Origin: Pilaira anomala
Lineage: Eukaryota > Mucoromycota > Mucoromycetes > Mucorales > Mucoraceae
Assembly: GCA_025716855.1 (NCBI GenBank)
Contig: JAIXMQ010000016.1
Span: 310,001-374,000, forward strand
Reading direction: 5' to 3'
Length of the DNA stretch: 64,000 nucleotides
The position numbers and the translations under genes were made by a program. Positions 22,561 to 39,399 of this stretch are shown piece by piece (position 1 is the stretch's first letter; each line of letters opens with the position of its first letter). Below the pieces are notes generated by a model. It did no database searches and was not told the origin of the DNA. It saw only the letters and a program-made list of their open reading frames with translations.

Positions 22561-25500
22561 TTACATTTTATCTCTTTTTGCTTTTTGCTTTTTTGTTTTT
22601 ACCTGTGAATAATATTGATACGTATCGTACAATCTTGTGAATACATTACAACAACTACTCATAATTAATTTATCTACAAACGCCTCTACTTGAGGGTCAG
22701 TCAATTGCAATTGGAATCTATCTCGAAGTTGAGCAAGTGCATGTTGACCGTTGGCAAAGCAAGGCAACTTTGAATCTTTTGACATCATTTCTGTTAACAG
22801 CAAAATATTATCACTATGTTTTCTGACAGCTATGAATGCGGATTTCATCAATGCCCTATATTCAGCAAACTTCTCACTATGAATACCACCTAAAATATCA
22901 ATGTATTCTTGTGATAACTTGAAAGGAGCCATTTCAAATCCAACAGAGCCAGGCGAGTTGGATAAGATGAAACCAAAATCGATATGAATGATATGTCCAG
23001 CATCATCAATTAAAATGTTTCCGTTATGTCTATCTTTGATTTGCAATACATAAGAAGCGATAGAATAACCTACTAAACTTCTCATAAATGCGTCTTGAGC
23101 CTTTTTATAACTGGCTGTGCCTGGAAGCCCCCAACGTCTTTGGTAATAGTCTTGTAAAGAGAATACCTGACCTTCCTGGTTCCACTTTCTAATATAAGCC
23201 TCTTTTTTAATGGAATGGATCGAAATGGCATTTTTAATCGTTTCGATTAACCCAGAATCATCCGAAGTTACTAAAATACGAACACTTACAAGTAAAGAAA
23301 TTTATTAGTTTCCTAATATGTAGTGCGTTCTAAATATTGCATATCACTTACTATTGAATCCAGACATCTAATTTAGTATCTTGCCAAATCTTTTGCATTT
23401 CTCGAATCAATTGTACCGCAAATTGTTCTTGACGAAGATCTGCTCCATTCTTTACAATCACAGAAATAAGTCGCCAGTTAGGTAAATGGCCATAAGGCGA
23501 AGCAGCACGAATACGTTCTTTTTTGGTCTCCCAATTTTCAGAAAATACAGCAGCTACAAAAATAGGAATAGATTGTTTTAGCTCTATTCACTTTAAAATA
23601 GTCTCTATTATATTTACCACTAGGATCTTCTTTATTTACTACCATAGCCACTCGACTTTCATCATCCAATTCATGCCCCATTTCTTCTCCAATACCACTA
23701 TCAACACCATGAGCTGCCATCTTTTCCATACGGTCATCCTCTAAAGCCATCATTTCCGCAATAATCTTTTGTCGAATACCATCAGTACTTGCACGTATTG
23801 TTGTATTTTCCTGTTGTGGATTATCCAACTGGAGTTGTGCTAATAGAATAGCTGCAGTCTTCATCTTCTCTGCAAATCCCTCTGCATCGAATAAATGATC
23901 TGAATTATCCGAACCTGAAGGTTCTACTGGTACATTACTCATAATAGAGGATGCACTAGGACTTGGGATATCAAAACTGCGTGTGCTGGTGGGTGACCCC
24001 AAATCACCTAAATCATCATCGTCTTCATTATCATCTATATATTTCTTTTTTAAAATAATAGATCCGCTGGAATGTCGATGTCCATGTTTTTTAATTTTAC
24101 TAAGTGATGATTTAAACCCATTTTCTAAACTGAGTTCATCATCTAATACTTCAATCATCAATAGATATGGAGCCTATTATTTTATAATAATTAAATATAT
24201 ATATATATATGTATATGTAACAAAATATATTTCATAAATTAAAATGTTTCATACCCGTTCAGCTGAATTCAATACAACAGCGTCAGTTGGACTGATTCTA
24301 ACAATACGATGATGATAAGGTCTATCAACTGTTGCAGGACACCACAAGGGCATACAAATCTCGGCAGGTAAATTATGATTTAATAAAGTCAATTCAGCAT
24401 GTAACGCACTTAATCTAGCACGTTTAGGCACAATCACCAAACGAGTAGCAATATCCACCAACGCCAACAAAAACTGCATTTCGGAACGAAAATAGTTGGA
24501 TCGGAGTAAGTGACGACGGTCATCCAAGCTCAACTTGGATAATGCGTATACTTCATCATCATCCGATTCACTATTATTTGCAATATCATCCTCTAAATAA
24601 TCTAAAGAATGTGATCTTTGTGTGGGTGGACTTTGTCCCAAGACTTCATCTAACGGTACGGACGATTGGGCCATCGCCTTCATACTCACAGGATTCATGC
24701 CACCACCATTTAACAGTTGTGAAGGTGCATCTGCATCATGCGATACTAAAGTAGACCTTACCGTGTGATTGAGTTTCTGCTGCGCTTGCTTTAAATAACG
24801 TGATACCGAGAACGCTTTACCTCGATGTAAATCTTCTAAAGATACCGTAAAATGTCTTTCTCTTAAAGTACGGGTCGCCACTTGTGAGTCGGATTGGAAT
24901 GAAACTTTCGATAGATCTTCTCGCTTTTCGTCGGTTGTATTACGTCGTACAATATCAGGTAGAAATGTAAATGGACTTGGCTTTCTTCCTTGTGCAAGCG
25001 CTACACTGCCTACAGGTTTTGTCACAAGGGGTTGTCCAATACCTGCTAACAAAGCTCCCATGCCAACTAACGTAGGAAATGTGTTCTCTCGTACCTGTTG
25101 ACTAGCATAGATTTGCTCGTCTTCTGAAAACACAATACTTTGACATCTATTAAATACTCGTTTACATAATTGAAACGAGGGATGATTGGGTGTACTGCTC
25201 AAATCCGATAAGTAGGCTTGTAAATACCATAACGACTAGTGTAATAAAGATATAAAGTCAGCATTAATTTTTTTTTTTTTTTTCAATATCTTCTCAAGTT
25301 ACCATGACAGCAATATGTGTGGATTTTTCACATGCATCAATAATATAACATTCAAGAGCTACAGATTCTGTGGGCCGGGTAATTAAAAGGTGCCTATGAT
25401 ATAATAAGTTTGAAATTAATAACTTTATTTTTTGACCGAGTCTTTTCAAATTTTTTTTTTTACATAAGTTGAGGCAAGAAAAATTCTATTTCTGCAATGG

Positions 25501-25633
25501 GAAACTTTCGAAGTTGAGTACAAAGGTAATGCTGAATGCCTACATTATCAGGGTACCGAAAAATATAAGAAATAGCAATCCATGCGTTAAAATATTCAGA
25601 AGTGAAAAGTCTTAATAATAAGGCATTTGACAT
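22561..25633 (-). CDS. Phosphatidylinositol 4-kinase beta (Pik1-type)
   Basis: Makes PI4P at the Golgi for secretion. Six exons (transcript order): 25633-25464, 25393-25303, 25235-24255, 24173-23618, 23553-23352, 23284-22561; 907 aa. The N-terminal lipid-kinase-unique helical region is clear: SNALLLRLFTSEYFNAWIAI, IQHYLCTQLRKFPIAEIEFF, HLLITRPTESVALE and WYLQAYLSD. A long Ser-rich linker follows, then the kinase: KAPYLL-type strand (APYLLMIEVLDDEL), NGADLRQEQFAVQLI, catalytic DRHNGNILID, and activation-loop HIDFGFILSNSPGSVGFE. All catalytic motifs are intact. The start at 25633 (MSNALLLRLF) matches the family's N-terminus; the longer open frame upstream is T-rich and unlikely. Confidence 0.93.
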
Positions 25634-29432
<3,799 letters not shown>

Positions 29433-29751
29433 AATGCTACATAATTAACTATTATACTCCTTTACTCTCCCTCTCTCACACACACACACACAAACAAACA
29501 AACCCATTTTCATTTTGAACTCATTTTTTTTTTTTTTTTTTTGCACATAACTATACTATTAAACAATTTATCAGTTTAAAAACCATATTACATTTTTTTT
29601 TTCTTTGTCATTTGTGTTACATGTATTACAATTGCTTTGTCCATGATTATAAATCTCATTGTTTTTTTTTTTTATTTTGAAGGAAAGAAGGAAAAAAAAA
29701 AAAAAAAAAAAAAGGCGAATCTACTATAGGTTGTCATGTAATTTCTGCTTT
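29433..29751. other. 3' intergenic spacer between PGI and uL22m genes
   Basis: Convergent 3' flanks containing a CA repeat (29477-29492), T20-class runs and an A21-class run (29692-29713). Nothing else is seen. Confidence 0.4.
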
Positions 29752-30686
29752 TTACCAGTTGTAAAAGGCCTTTGCATTATAAATAGGCTTATTTTCCTTT
29801 AATGAAGTCCAAGTCTTACTAGGATCAGTCCAACCTCGAATGTTTCTTCTATCTGTCTTTTCAGTTGATTTTTCAGTTGCTTCCTTGAAAAGGAACTTGA
29901 TATGTGCTTCCTTATGATGCATAACACCAAATTGACCACGACCATGAAATCTAACACGTCGATTATATCTACCCTTACCAACCCATGCTTGTGCTATCAT
30001 AAAAAAAAAATTAACCTTGTTATACATTCACATGTTGCAATATGTAAAACTTACAAACAACCATATTTTCCATTCCCTTTTGGTCAGCTGCATTCTTTCT
30101 AGCAAATGCTAAATTATGTAAAATCTTTTTAGCAGATCGCTTATCAGAAAATTCCATTTGACGAATAGCTTCTTCAACAGGAAGGTTACGAATTTGACGT
30201 GCAAGCATATTTAATTTACGAGGACTGGTCTTGAAATTTGCAGAAGAAAATTGATACTATTATACACAATAAAAAGTGTCAATCTTTTTTTTTTCCCCCA
30301 TCACTTTATTTCTCTCGAATTCGTTATACAACTCACTTCTTTCTCAACGATCTTGTGATCCTTTTCTGCTAACTTTTCTTCAGCTTCCACTTGAACATTC
30401 TCGAAAAGTGAAGAAGCTCCAATTTGTGGTCTAGCAGGTTCTTCTGCACGTTTTAAAGTTGAAGTAGAAAAGCTAAATTGGGAGTTTTTCTTTATTTTTT
30501 AATCCTTTCTGTCATTTCTTTCTCATTTTTTTTTTTTTTTTTTTTTTTTTTTACCTCAACACACGAACAGTGTTGACTTGTTTAAAAGGTTGTAAAGCCT
30601 TGAGTGCTGAAGCTAATCATGTAAATGTTAGTTTCTTCTTCTTCTTCTTCTTCTATTTCAAACATACTTAAAGATAAAACAGACAT
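29752..30686 (-). CDS. MRPL22: Mitochondrial large-subunit ribosomal protein uL22m
   Basis: Five exons (transcript order): 30686-30668, 30612-30555, 30472-30337, 30256-30055, 29993-29752; 218 aa. The N-terminus MSVLSLTSALKALQPFKQ is basic/amphipathic, fitting a mitochondrial targeting peptide ending near SFSTSTLKR. The uL22 core follows: TSPRKLNMLARQIRNLPVEE, AIRQMEFSDKRSAKKILHNL, AQAWVGKGRYNRRVRFHGRG and VMHHKEAHIKFLFKEA, including the extended hairpin that lines the exit tunnel. The tiny first exon (19 nt) was chosen because it provides an ATG in phase with exon 2 and gives a sensible targeting peptide; without it no start is available. Confidence 0.85.
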
Positions 30687-31609
30687 GACTTCACAAGGGG
30701 TTTTTTTTTAAAAGAGAATACAAGGAGGGGGGTTGTCATTTTTGGCTTCTTTTTGTTTTCCCCGCCCCCGCCAGAAAAAAAAAAAAAAAAAAATAGGGTT
30801 TTATCAAGTCACACCTATAATCCGTTTGTCTTAAGCCAAGATACATCTCGTATCGCTTGACAGTGGGTGTAAAGTGCGCTGAATCTTGGTAGGAGAGATA
30901 TAATAAGAAAGAAAAGAGTCTAGAATAACTAATGCCAATGATCTTATCCTTCTCTCTCTCTCTCTCTCTCTCTCTCTTTTGTAAAAGCGTCTACAAATTA
31001 TCTTCTAAAGTATAATTCTATCTGTGCACACACCCTCAAAGCGATCCCTTCTAATAATTCTTACAGAAGAAATTGAAACTTTATACGCATCACATAATAC
31101 AAACAGGTTTAATTAAACACGTTTTTTTTTTATTATTATTTCTTATTTTTCTTCTCCAAATAAATCAAATGAATATTCTCACTACGTTTACTTTAATTTC
31201 TTGTTTAATAACATATATGAAATTATATCAAAGGATGGACAACTTTAAAACGTGTACAATATATGCTGTTAATGGTAAGATATATCAATAATCTCTTGTT
31301 ACAAAGAAGTAATTCTTTGTTTAATCAATCTTATTTTCATAATAAAATAGACGTTCTTTTCTACATTGACTGTCAAGCACCAGAAAAAAATCGTCAGCTA
31401 TAAAGACTGTTTGGGGACGGAAAAATCTGGTTACTTAAAAAGGTTTATTAGACAATCGCAATTACGCCAATATCATTAAATAAAGCAAGTGTAAATGTAG
31501 ATGTTATATTAGAGCGTAAGTTTTTAATTTAATATGTAAATTATATCTACATAATTAGTTTACAGTGCTGACATATTTTTTTGATAGCCAATACACTAAA
31601 AAAAAGAAA
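30687..31609. other. Intergenic region
   Basis: About 0.9 kb with C-rich and A-rich homopolymers near 30760-30795 and a CT microsatellite (30950-30977). No gene is recognised. Confidence 0.4.
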
Positions 31610-32129
31610 TAGTTAGCGATGATGCTGATGCTGGTGAAGTTGATGAAGATAAAGTGGAGGAGGCGGAGTCCTTGGTATAAAGACACCTCCTTCCAAGAAG
31701 AGAAAAGTAATGCACAAGAAGCTCAAACTTAATGGTATGTATTCTTACCTTTTTTTATTATTTGGATTGTGTTATTATAAGATTTAATCATTAACTTTTA
31801 TATGTACAATTGAAAGATGACGATGAAGAATTCATTGCAATTGCTGCAACTATGGTGTAAGTGCACTTGTTGGTCCACTGCATCATTACAACTACCTTTG
31901 ATGAAACCTACTACGGCATCTAAAGGTAAATGCATTGACCAATAAACCTTCCAATTTCAAGAGATCCATCCAGAACCTTGAAGAAAAAGACTTTGCTATA
32001 ATCGGCTTACGTAAGAAAGTCGAAAAGAAAAGTATGAAACAAGGATCCGTTCTATTGAGTACAATGTCCAATAAATTGAGAGAAAGATCCTCGGTAGAAG
32101 TAGCGGTGTATACTTCTATCATCAAATAA
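31610..32129 (+). pseudogene. Coding remnant(s) of unknown family
   Basis: Several protein-like stretches occur in order without a continuous frame: SDDADAGEVDEDKVEEAESL (about 31617-31676), a basic KTPPSKKRKVMHKKLKLN (about 31679-31733) followed by a plausible 80-nt intron, DDDEEFIAIAATMV (about 31817-31858), and a 64-residue open stretch at 31935-32129 (contains DFAIIGLRKKVEKKSMKQGS). The acidic/basic alternation with an NLS-like KKRK resembles the N-terminus of a nuclear or transposon protein. Frames do not join cleanly, so I treat it as a decayed gene; the family is not recognised. Confidence 0.3.
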
Positions 32130-32514
32130 CACAACCGCCACGAACGATAGAGATCAAATCTTAAATAGTCCGGAAGTTATGGATAGCTGTCAATATTACG
32201 AGCAGCCCATCACACTGGTATAAAAGCAGATCAACCCAAGCAACTGGTCATCCTCTCTCTTGTTTTTTTTTTCCATAAGAGTTTCCAATTAATAAAGTTT
32301 ATAAGAAGCTTCATCATGCATTGAAGTCTTTTTTGTTATAATTAATTCCAAAGACAAAATATCAATAATAGTACAAATGTATAGAAGCGGCATTCAAAAC
32401 TGAGGTCAAAAGTATTTATAAGATAAAATGATGTAAGCCATAAAAATGACGAGTTTGGTTTTTTTTTTTTTCTTTCTAATAATATCTACTTTTTTTTTTA
32501 ATACACTCACACAT

Positions 32515-32549
<35 letters not shown>

Positions 32550-32571
32550 CCTTTACTTTACTTTAAAAAAA

Positions 32572-33651
32572 ATGGAGGACCAACTCACAGTCCAAAATAA
32601 TGATATTGAGGAACAAAACAATCAAGAACACCAAATTATAGAAACTGTTGAAAACAATGATAAAGGGAAAGTAGTTTCTTCAAGACCAAACAGAAGTAAA
32701 TATGTTGTTTGGAATAAAAATGATGGTGGATCTGACAATTTGACACCTATCGAACGCCTGATATATTTCCTTCTTATGAATGGTGGTGATAATTTAGATT
32801 TGTACATTGGTAATCAAGAAGAAAACAAAGTGGTCGGTAGGACAAGGGCTGTCGTGATTCAAAATTGTGTTGAATATTTTAAAGAAAGGGGAATTAAAGT
32901 TACTGCATCTTCTGTACGGTCAAAAATAAACATAATTTTAGAAACTGGCGCTGAAGATAGCAATACTTCCGATACAAAGAACACTGGAAAACGTACTAAA
33001 GAGGAGTGCGAAGGTAAAAAAAAAAAAAAAAAAAAAGACGATTTTACATTAAATCTGAAATATTCCTAATTACATATCGTATCTATAGAAAAATTAAGTC
33101 GAGTATGTCCTCGATTCTCTGTGATAAAAGAAATGTTGAACTCACATCAAGCAAATACGCCTTTTTATATAAATAATAACCTACCCACCATGAGCGTCAT
33201 AAACCCTCAGGATTTAATTACCAACGAAGAAGAGACTATCGACGATACAAAAAGCACGGATTATTATACTACAGACGAAGACAATAACTTTGGTCATAAC
33301 AGATCAAGCGAAATCGTTGGAAACAGAAATTTATTACCAAAAACAACATCTTCTCTCAATCATAATAAAAAAAGATCCTTTTCAAATATTGGAGAGGCCA
33401 TTCGATCAGAAGCAAAAAAGAACGACAAGAAGTTCATGACTATCATGAGTATGATGGATTCCTTTAAAGAAGAATTGAAATACAAGAAGGATTTGACAGA
33501 GAGGGAATTTCAGCACAAAAAGAAACTCGATCTTTGTAAAATGCAAGTGGACGCATATCTGAACTTTGTTGAAAAATGGGAAGTACCTAATGAAGAACGT
33601 ATTGCAAAGATAAAAGAAATTCAAGACATGTATTTTAAAGATGGAGATTGA
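32572..33651 (+). CDS. Unrecognised protein with trihelix/Myb-like N-terminal domain and charged coiled-coil tail
   Basis: Exons 32572-33013 and 33089-33651; 334 aa. After an acidic, Gln-rich lead comes a compact basic region YVVWNKNDGGSDNLTPIERL ... FKERGIKVTASSVRSKINII, then, across the intron, a VCPRF element. This resembles the short trihelix/SANT-like DNA-binding modules of many Mucoromycota proteins, some transposon-linked. The second half is polar, ending in a predicted coiled coil (about residues 255-330, KKFMTIMSMMDSFKEELKYK). No catalytic motifs are visible. A transcription-factor or domesticated transposon role is a guess. The frame would extend upstream of 32572 through low-complexity sequence, so the start was put at the ATG before EDQLTVQNND. 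Confidence 0.6.
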
Positions 33652-34422
33652 TAATCTTCAAAAAGAGATTAAATTACTTTAAAATATTTGTCATGAGTAT
33701 TTTGTAGGACTCAATTTATTAAATTTGTACAAATAATACTATATACATATCCATAGTAACGACTTGCTGTCAAAATCCCCTGAATAGTCAAAGCAACATT
33801 AATAAAAAAAAAACAAAGTAAATAATCTCTTATCAGTTGACTATGTATATAGCTTAAATACATTTCTTAAAAGCTCTTTCCGACCATCATTACCTAAACT
33901 TTGATATATATAATAGTGTGTGGTACCTGAACCGCATAAGATAAAGAAGGGCCACCACAGCCTGGGCCAGAACTCATTATATTATGATCCTCGCTTTTGA
34001 AATAAGTCTTTTTTTTTTTTCAGACTCCAATCAACAAAATGTACCTGTAGAGCTCCCACTCTGCTATTCGTCTTTAGTAACCTTTAAAGCCCTCGAATTG
34101 TATTGGCTTCTTTATTACAAATGAACTAAAAATAAAAGTGTAAATACTAAATAATCTTGTGAAACTTGTGCGAGGTTCAACAAGCATTGTAATTCATACA
34201 TCGAATAAAGAAATGATAATACAAAAGTGAAGAAAAAAAGAAGAAGAGGAAAACAAAGTGAAAGGGAGTTGGTTTTGATGATGATAATGACTGCTTTCTT
34301 TTCAAATGAGAAAAGAGTACAAGTCACATAGGATTTTAAGGAAATTTTTTTTTTTTAATTGTAATCATTTGGTTGGGCACACGAGAGAAAGAACCCTCTT
34401 TTTTCATCTATAGACATTTATA
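33652..34422. promoter_or_regulatory. Intergenic region upstream of eL19
   Basis: About 770 bp including the eL19 promoter and 5' UTR. AT-rich; a T12 run near 34010 and another near 34346. No gene recognised. Confidence 0.4.
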
Positions 34423-35048
34423 ATGTAAGAAAATTCGACAAAGTGGATCTACTCGAAAACTAAACAATTTTTTTTTTTTATAAAATTTACAGGGTTAGTC
34501 TTCTTGTCCAAAAGCGTCTTGCTGCCTCTGTTCTCAAGTGTGGTGAACGTAAGATCTGGCTCGATCCCAATGAGGTCAACGAGATTGCTAACGCTAACTC
34601 TCGTGCCAACATTCGTAAGCTCGTCAAGGACGGACTTATTATCCGTAAGCCCGAGGTCTCTCAATCTCGTTTCCGTGTTCTTGTCCGTGCTGCTGCCAAG
34701 CGTAACGGTCGTCATATGGGTCACGGTAAGAGAAAGGGTACTGCCGATGCTCGTATGTCCAGCCAAGTTATCTGGATGCGTCGTATGCGTGTCCTCCGTC
34801 GTCTCTTAGCCAAGTACAGAGAAGCTGGTAAGATCGATAAGCATCTTTATCACTCTCTTTACCTCAAGTCCAAGGGTAACGGTTTCAAGAACAAGCGTGT
34901 TCTCATTGAACACATTCATCGTGCTAAGGCTGAGAAGGTTCGTGCCAAGACCCTCGCTGAACAAGCTGATGTTCTCCGTGCCAAGAACAAGGCTGTTCGT
35001 GAACGTCGTGCTAACAAGAAGATTGAGAAGCTCGAAGCTCGTCAATAA
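34423..35048 (+). CDS. RPL19: 60S ribosomal protein eL19 (start codon split by intron)
   Basis: Exons 34423-34424 and 34493-35048; 185 aa. The body [40 protein letters not shown] and [20 protein letters not shown] is unmistakable eL19. No ATG precedes VSLLVQ in the second exon; instead AT at 34423-34424 is followed by a GTAAGA donor, a CTAAAC branch-like site and a TTTACAG acceptor, and the next exon begins with G, completing the ATG. This gives the family's universal MVSL N-terminus. Codon use is extremely biased (CGT, AAG, CTC), as expected for a ribosomal protein. The structure is inferred but strongly constrained. Confidence 0.92.
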
Positions 35049-35519
35049 GTTATTTTCCCTTTTTTTTTTCTAAAAAAAAAAAAATAAATAAAAAATTAAA
35101 ATATTCTACTTGTTGTTTGTATAACCCCCTCCTCTTTATTATTGACTTTTTTTTTTTGAATTTTTATGAAAGCAGTAATAATGCAAAACATGTAATATGT
35201 TAACACCCAATTTGTAAAACATAACAATAAGCTCATGAAAATTAAGTTCAGGGGCATTTTTAGAAGTAACACGAAATAAAGCGGGTATAAAAAGTCCGGA
35301 AATAGCCCATTGTTTTCACAAGGTTTTTTTTTTTTTTTTCTTTTTTCTCTCTTTTTCTTCTTCTTCTTTTGAGTGTACAAAACCTTCTCTTTTTCTTTCC
35401 CTTTTTTTTTTTTTTTCTTTTTTTCTTCTTTTTTTTTTTTTTGTGTGTGTGTTTGTGTGTTTGTGAGTGTTGTGTTTTTTTGGATATAAGTATATAAAAA
35501 AAAAAAAATTAAAAATTGA
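35049..35519. other. Low-complexity spacer between eL19 and RhoGEF
   Basis: Almost entirely T/C homopolymer and GT-rich low-complexity sequence (35320-35515). It likely supplies the eL19 3' end and the RhoGEF promoter/5' UTR. Confidence 0.4.
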
Positions 35520-38500
35520 ATGGCCAGGAGAAAAGAGAGTTTATTACAACAACCATGGGATTTTTTAAATTCGAGTAAAAAGAAAAAAAGTTCGAGTCGA
35601 AATACAAAAAGTAATAATAATAATAATGATAAAAATATTTGGGAAAATGTGATAACACATTTTTTTTTTTATTACATGATTAGATTCACCAACACCACCA
35701 GTGATTATTACACAAGACATAATGGCACAGCGATCTCAAAGTTTCGCTTATGGTACAAAAAATGAAAGTAAATTAGGATCACCTTCTACTTCAACACCAA
35801 AACCCATTGTTTATTCAGCTTTATTGTCTCGTATTGCAATTGAATTAAGACAGCGTATTACATTATCAGACCATATTAAAGATGATATTGAGTATAAGAA
35901 TACTTTTGATGGTAAACAAATGGTTGTATGTATATCAAAAAAAAAAAAAAAAAAAATATTTAAATATATATACATATATATAATAAATATAAATATATAT
36001 ATTATATATAGGATAAAATTGGCTTGATTATTCAAAAATCAGATCGAAAACTAGCTTTACGCATCGGTAGATTACTAAGTGCACAAAGATTCTTTCATGA
36101 TGTCAGTTATGAAACCCAGCTTATGGATTCTTCTATCCACCTTTACGAATTCACAAATCGTACATTATATACCCTTACTTCACCAAGATCACTACAAGAA
36201 GTTGGTGGTGGTGGTGGTGGTGGTGGCAGTGATTGTTGGAGTGAAAGTGAATCTGGTGGTGATGTAAATGCAATTGAATTAGCTTATAATCAACATATGC
36301 CGAATGGTATCATAACAGATTTGACTCATTGTTATGTACCTACTTGTTGGGGTGTTAAACCTTGTTATAGCCCAATTTGTCCTAAAAGATTATTACAGGT
36401 ATTTATTGTTTGTTTATATATGCACAATTGTTATTTATTACTATTATAATACATAGATTCAACGAGAAGATAGTATTGATTCATTAACTAATTTCTTGAC
36501 AAATACATCTACTGTCTTACCAAAATCAACTACACTTGCAACAACATCTTTACATCATGACTATTGGGCAGATAATGTAGATAAAATAATATATGATGGC
36601 TTAACTAAGATGGAACGTAAAAGACAAGAAAATTTATATGAACTGATTTATACCGAGAAAGATTATGTTCAAAGCTTAGAATACTTGCAAACTGTAAAAT
36701 TTTATATATATACTGTATATACATGTAGTATTTTACTAAAAAAAAAATATATACCAATAATTGTTAGATGTGGATTAAACCATTAACCGAAAGACCGATT
36801 ATTCCAACTTCTAGAAGAGAATCATTTATACGTAAAGTATTTGGTGGAATTGAATCAATTTACAAGATAAATATTCAACTTTTACAAGCATTACAAACAC
36901 GTCAAAACGAGCATTCAATTATATATCAAGTTGGGGACATCTTATTAAATTATGTCACAGATTTTGAACCTTATATTCGATATGGATCCAAACAATACGA
37001 AGCAAAATTCGCGTTAGAAAATGAACGATATATTAATTCAAATTTTGATGCATTTGTAAATGCAACCGAAAGACATCCAAGCTCATTAAAGTTAGAAGTA
37101 AATGGTTTCTTGACGAAACCAACTACGCGTCTAGGAAGATATACATTGTTATTTAATGAAATTTTAAAACATACACCACCTGACCACCCAGATTTAGAAG
37201 ATTTGCCAAAAGCAGTAACTATCATTAAAAGGTTTTTATCCCGTGTCAACATCGAAACTGGGCAAGCCAAGAATAGATTTGATCTGGAGCGTATTCATTA
37301 TAACTTGTCATTTAAATACAAAGCAGATGAAATGGTAATTTTTGTTAATGAAATCTTTTTTTTTTACACTACTAAAACCCCCCTTTTTTTTTTGCTCATA
37401 TAGAACCTTGATTTACTTAATAAGAACAGGTCTATCATTAAACAAGGAACTTTAAAAAAATCACTTCAACCAGACTCTGTAGAATATCAAGTCATTTTGT
37501 TTGATCATTATTTAATTGTAGCCAAACTAAAAATAGCGAATGGTACAGAACGTTATGTAATTCAAAAGAGAGTAAGTAACACAAACACGAAAAGAAAAAA
37601 AACAAAACAAAAAAGATTTACACAACTATTTTTACTTTTTGTAAATTAGCCTATTCCAATTGAATTATTATCAGTTTATTTACCAGATACTTCACTTAAT
37701 GGTACAAAAAGATCAAGTACACTCATGTTACCGTACCTATCCCCATCTACTAGTCCTATAATGCAAGGTAGATCCTCTACAGATCTTGGGCCTTACAAGG
37801 ATATGACGTCTGTACCCAATACCAAATTAAATCAGTACCCTATCGCATTTCAACACTTGGGTCGTAACTCAACTACTCATTTCACTCTCTACGCAACCTC
37901 TCCTGCTACACGAAAACCTTGGTTAGAGAAAATTCGGTTACAACAAGAGGAAAAGAACAAAAAGAGTCCAATCTTTGAGATTGTACCTGTTGTTTCTCAA
38001 TATGAATTTGTTGATACAAACAAAATTAATCATTTCATTACATTTAGTAAGTTTTTTTTTTTTTTGTTATGCCTATCATGCTTATGCTGTTATGACTTAC
38101 TTTTTAATTTTGTAGATAGTGGGCAGCAATATTTATTGGCAGCAGATGATGGTGTCTATGTAGGACATCATAACTATAAATATGCAGATACAACACCTCA
38201 TAAAGTACTCGCATTGGAAAAAGTGACGCAACTGTTTGCCATTGAATCTACCGAGACATTATTAGTACTAGCTGATAAAACGTTATGGGAGTATCCATTA
38301 GATGTAGTCAACGGTAAACCCGAAACACAGCCAGCAGGTAGATTGGTACAGACACATGTACCCTTTTTCTTTGTAGGTAATTGCTTAAAACGTACAGTGT
38401 TATGTGTCCCCAAGATATCTACATTAAAATCGGTCATTTCAACATATGAAGCAGTAAGAAGCATCGATACGTTAGTAGCTGCATCACCTGTCAACGCAAA

Positions 38501-39399
38501 ACGATCTTCAGGATTTATTGATCGTTTGTTAACAATGCGTTCATTGACTTTACCATCTGATGAATTGCATTTGAAAAAGATCAAGGATTGTTATGTGCCT
38601 TGTGAAGCTTATGCGGTTGAATTGTCTACGTCTATGATGTTGATTACATCTTCAAGAGGTATGATTATGGTGGATATGAGAACAGATAAACCACAACGTA
38701 AGTAATTTATAAAAAAAAATAATATCATAGTATTATATAATTGATTTCTTTTTCTTTTTCTGTTAGAATTGTTGAATCCAAACGATCGAAATTTAGCGTT
38801 TATATTAGAAAGAGAGAAAGAAGTATCTTCCTCTTTAAATTTACGTCAACCCATCAAACGAATTTCTATTTTCAGAACACCTCGAAATCATTATTTTATT
38901 TGTTATGATGGTAAGTTGATATGAAGAAAAAGATTTGCTTTTTTTTTTAAAAAAAAAAAAAAATTTAACACTTCTCTATGTAGAATATGCGTTTTATATT
39001 GATAGTAAAGGAAATCGATTATTCAATAAATTCTTGATTGAATGGGAAGGCACACCAGAATCTTTTGCATTTTCTTATCCTTTTGTAATGGCGTTTGATT
39101 CCTCCTTTATTGAAATTCGTAACGTGATTACAGTAAGTTTTACCATATTAACAATTGTGATTATGATACATAATAACTTTTTTTTTTTTTTTCTGTAGGG
39201 AGCAATTGAACAAATTATTCGTGGCAAGAACATGAAATGTATAAATACAGGACATAAAACCGAACTTCCACTCATATTTGGATGCATGTTGGATCCTGTC
39301 AAACCCAATTATCAATATGTATTCAAAATTCAATTATGTGCTAATAACTTAATTGAACAAGATACCTCAATTGAACCATCTACTTTACGTCGTTCATGA
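35520..39399 (+). CDS. Rho guanine nucleotide exchange factor (Rom1/Rom2-like: DEP-DH-PH-CNH)
   Basis: Activates Rho1 in cell-wall integrity signalling. Eleven exons: 35520-35610, 35684-35925, 36012-36398, 36457-36693, 36768-37334, 37404-37571, 37650-38046, 38116-38697, 38767-38910, 38984-39132, 39199-39399; 1054 aa. Visible in order: DEP-like region (GLIIQKSDRKLALRIGRLL ... YETQLMDSSIHLYEF), poly-Gly linker, DH domain (RQENLYELIYTEKDYVQSLE ... GFLTKPTTRLGRYTLLFNEI), PH domain (IIKQGTLKKS ... YQVILFDHYLIVAKLK) and a C-terminal citron-homology domain (YLLAADDGVYVG ... AFSYPFVMAFDSSFIEIRN). Intron 1 was placed with a GTAATA donor because the alternative leaves no frame; it is the weakest junction. 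Intron 7 is 69 nt and stop-free in frame. Confidence 0.9.

Noticed and set aside
30815..30890. Possible structured small RNA upstream of the uL22m gene
   Set aside because: I compared it with remembered U1, U2, U4, U5 and U6 motifs on both strands and found no match.
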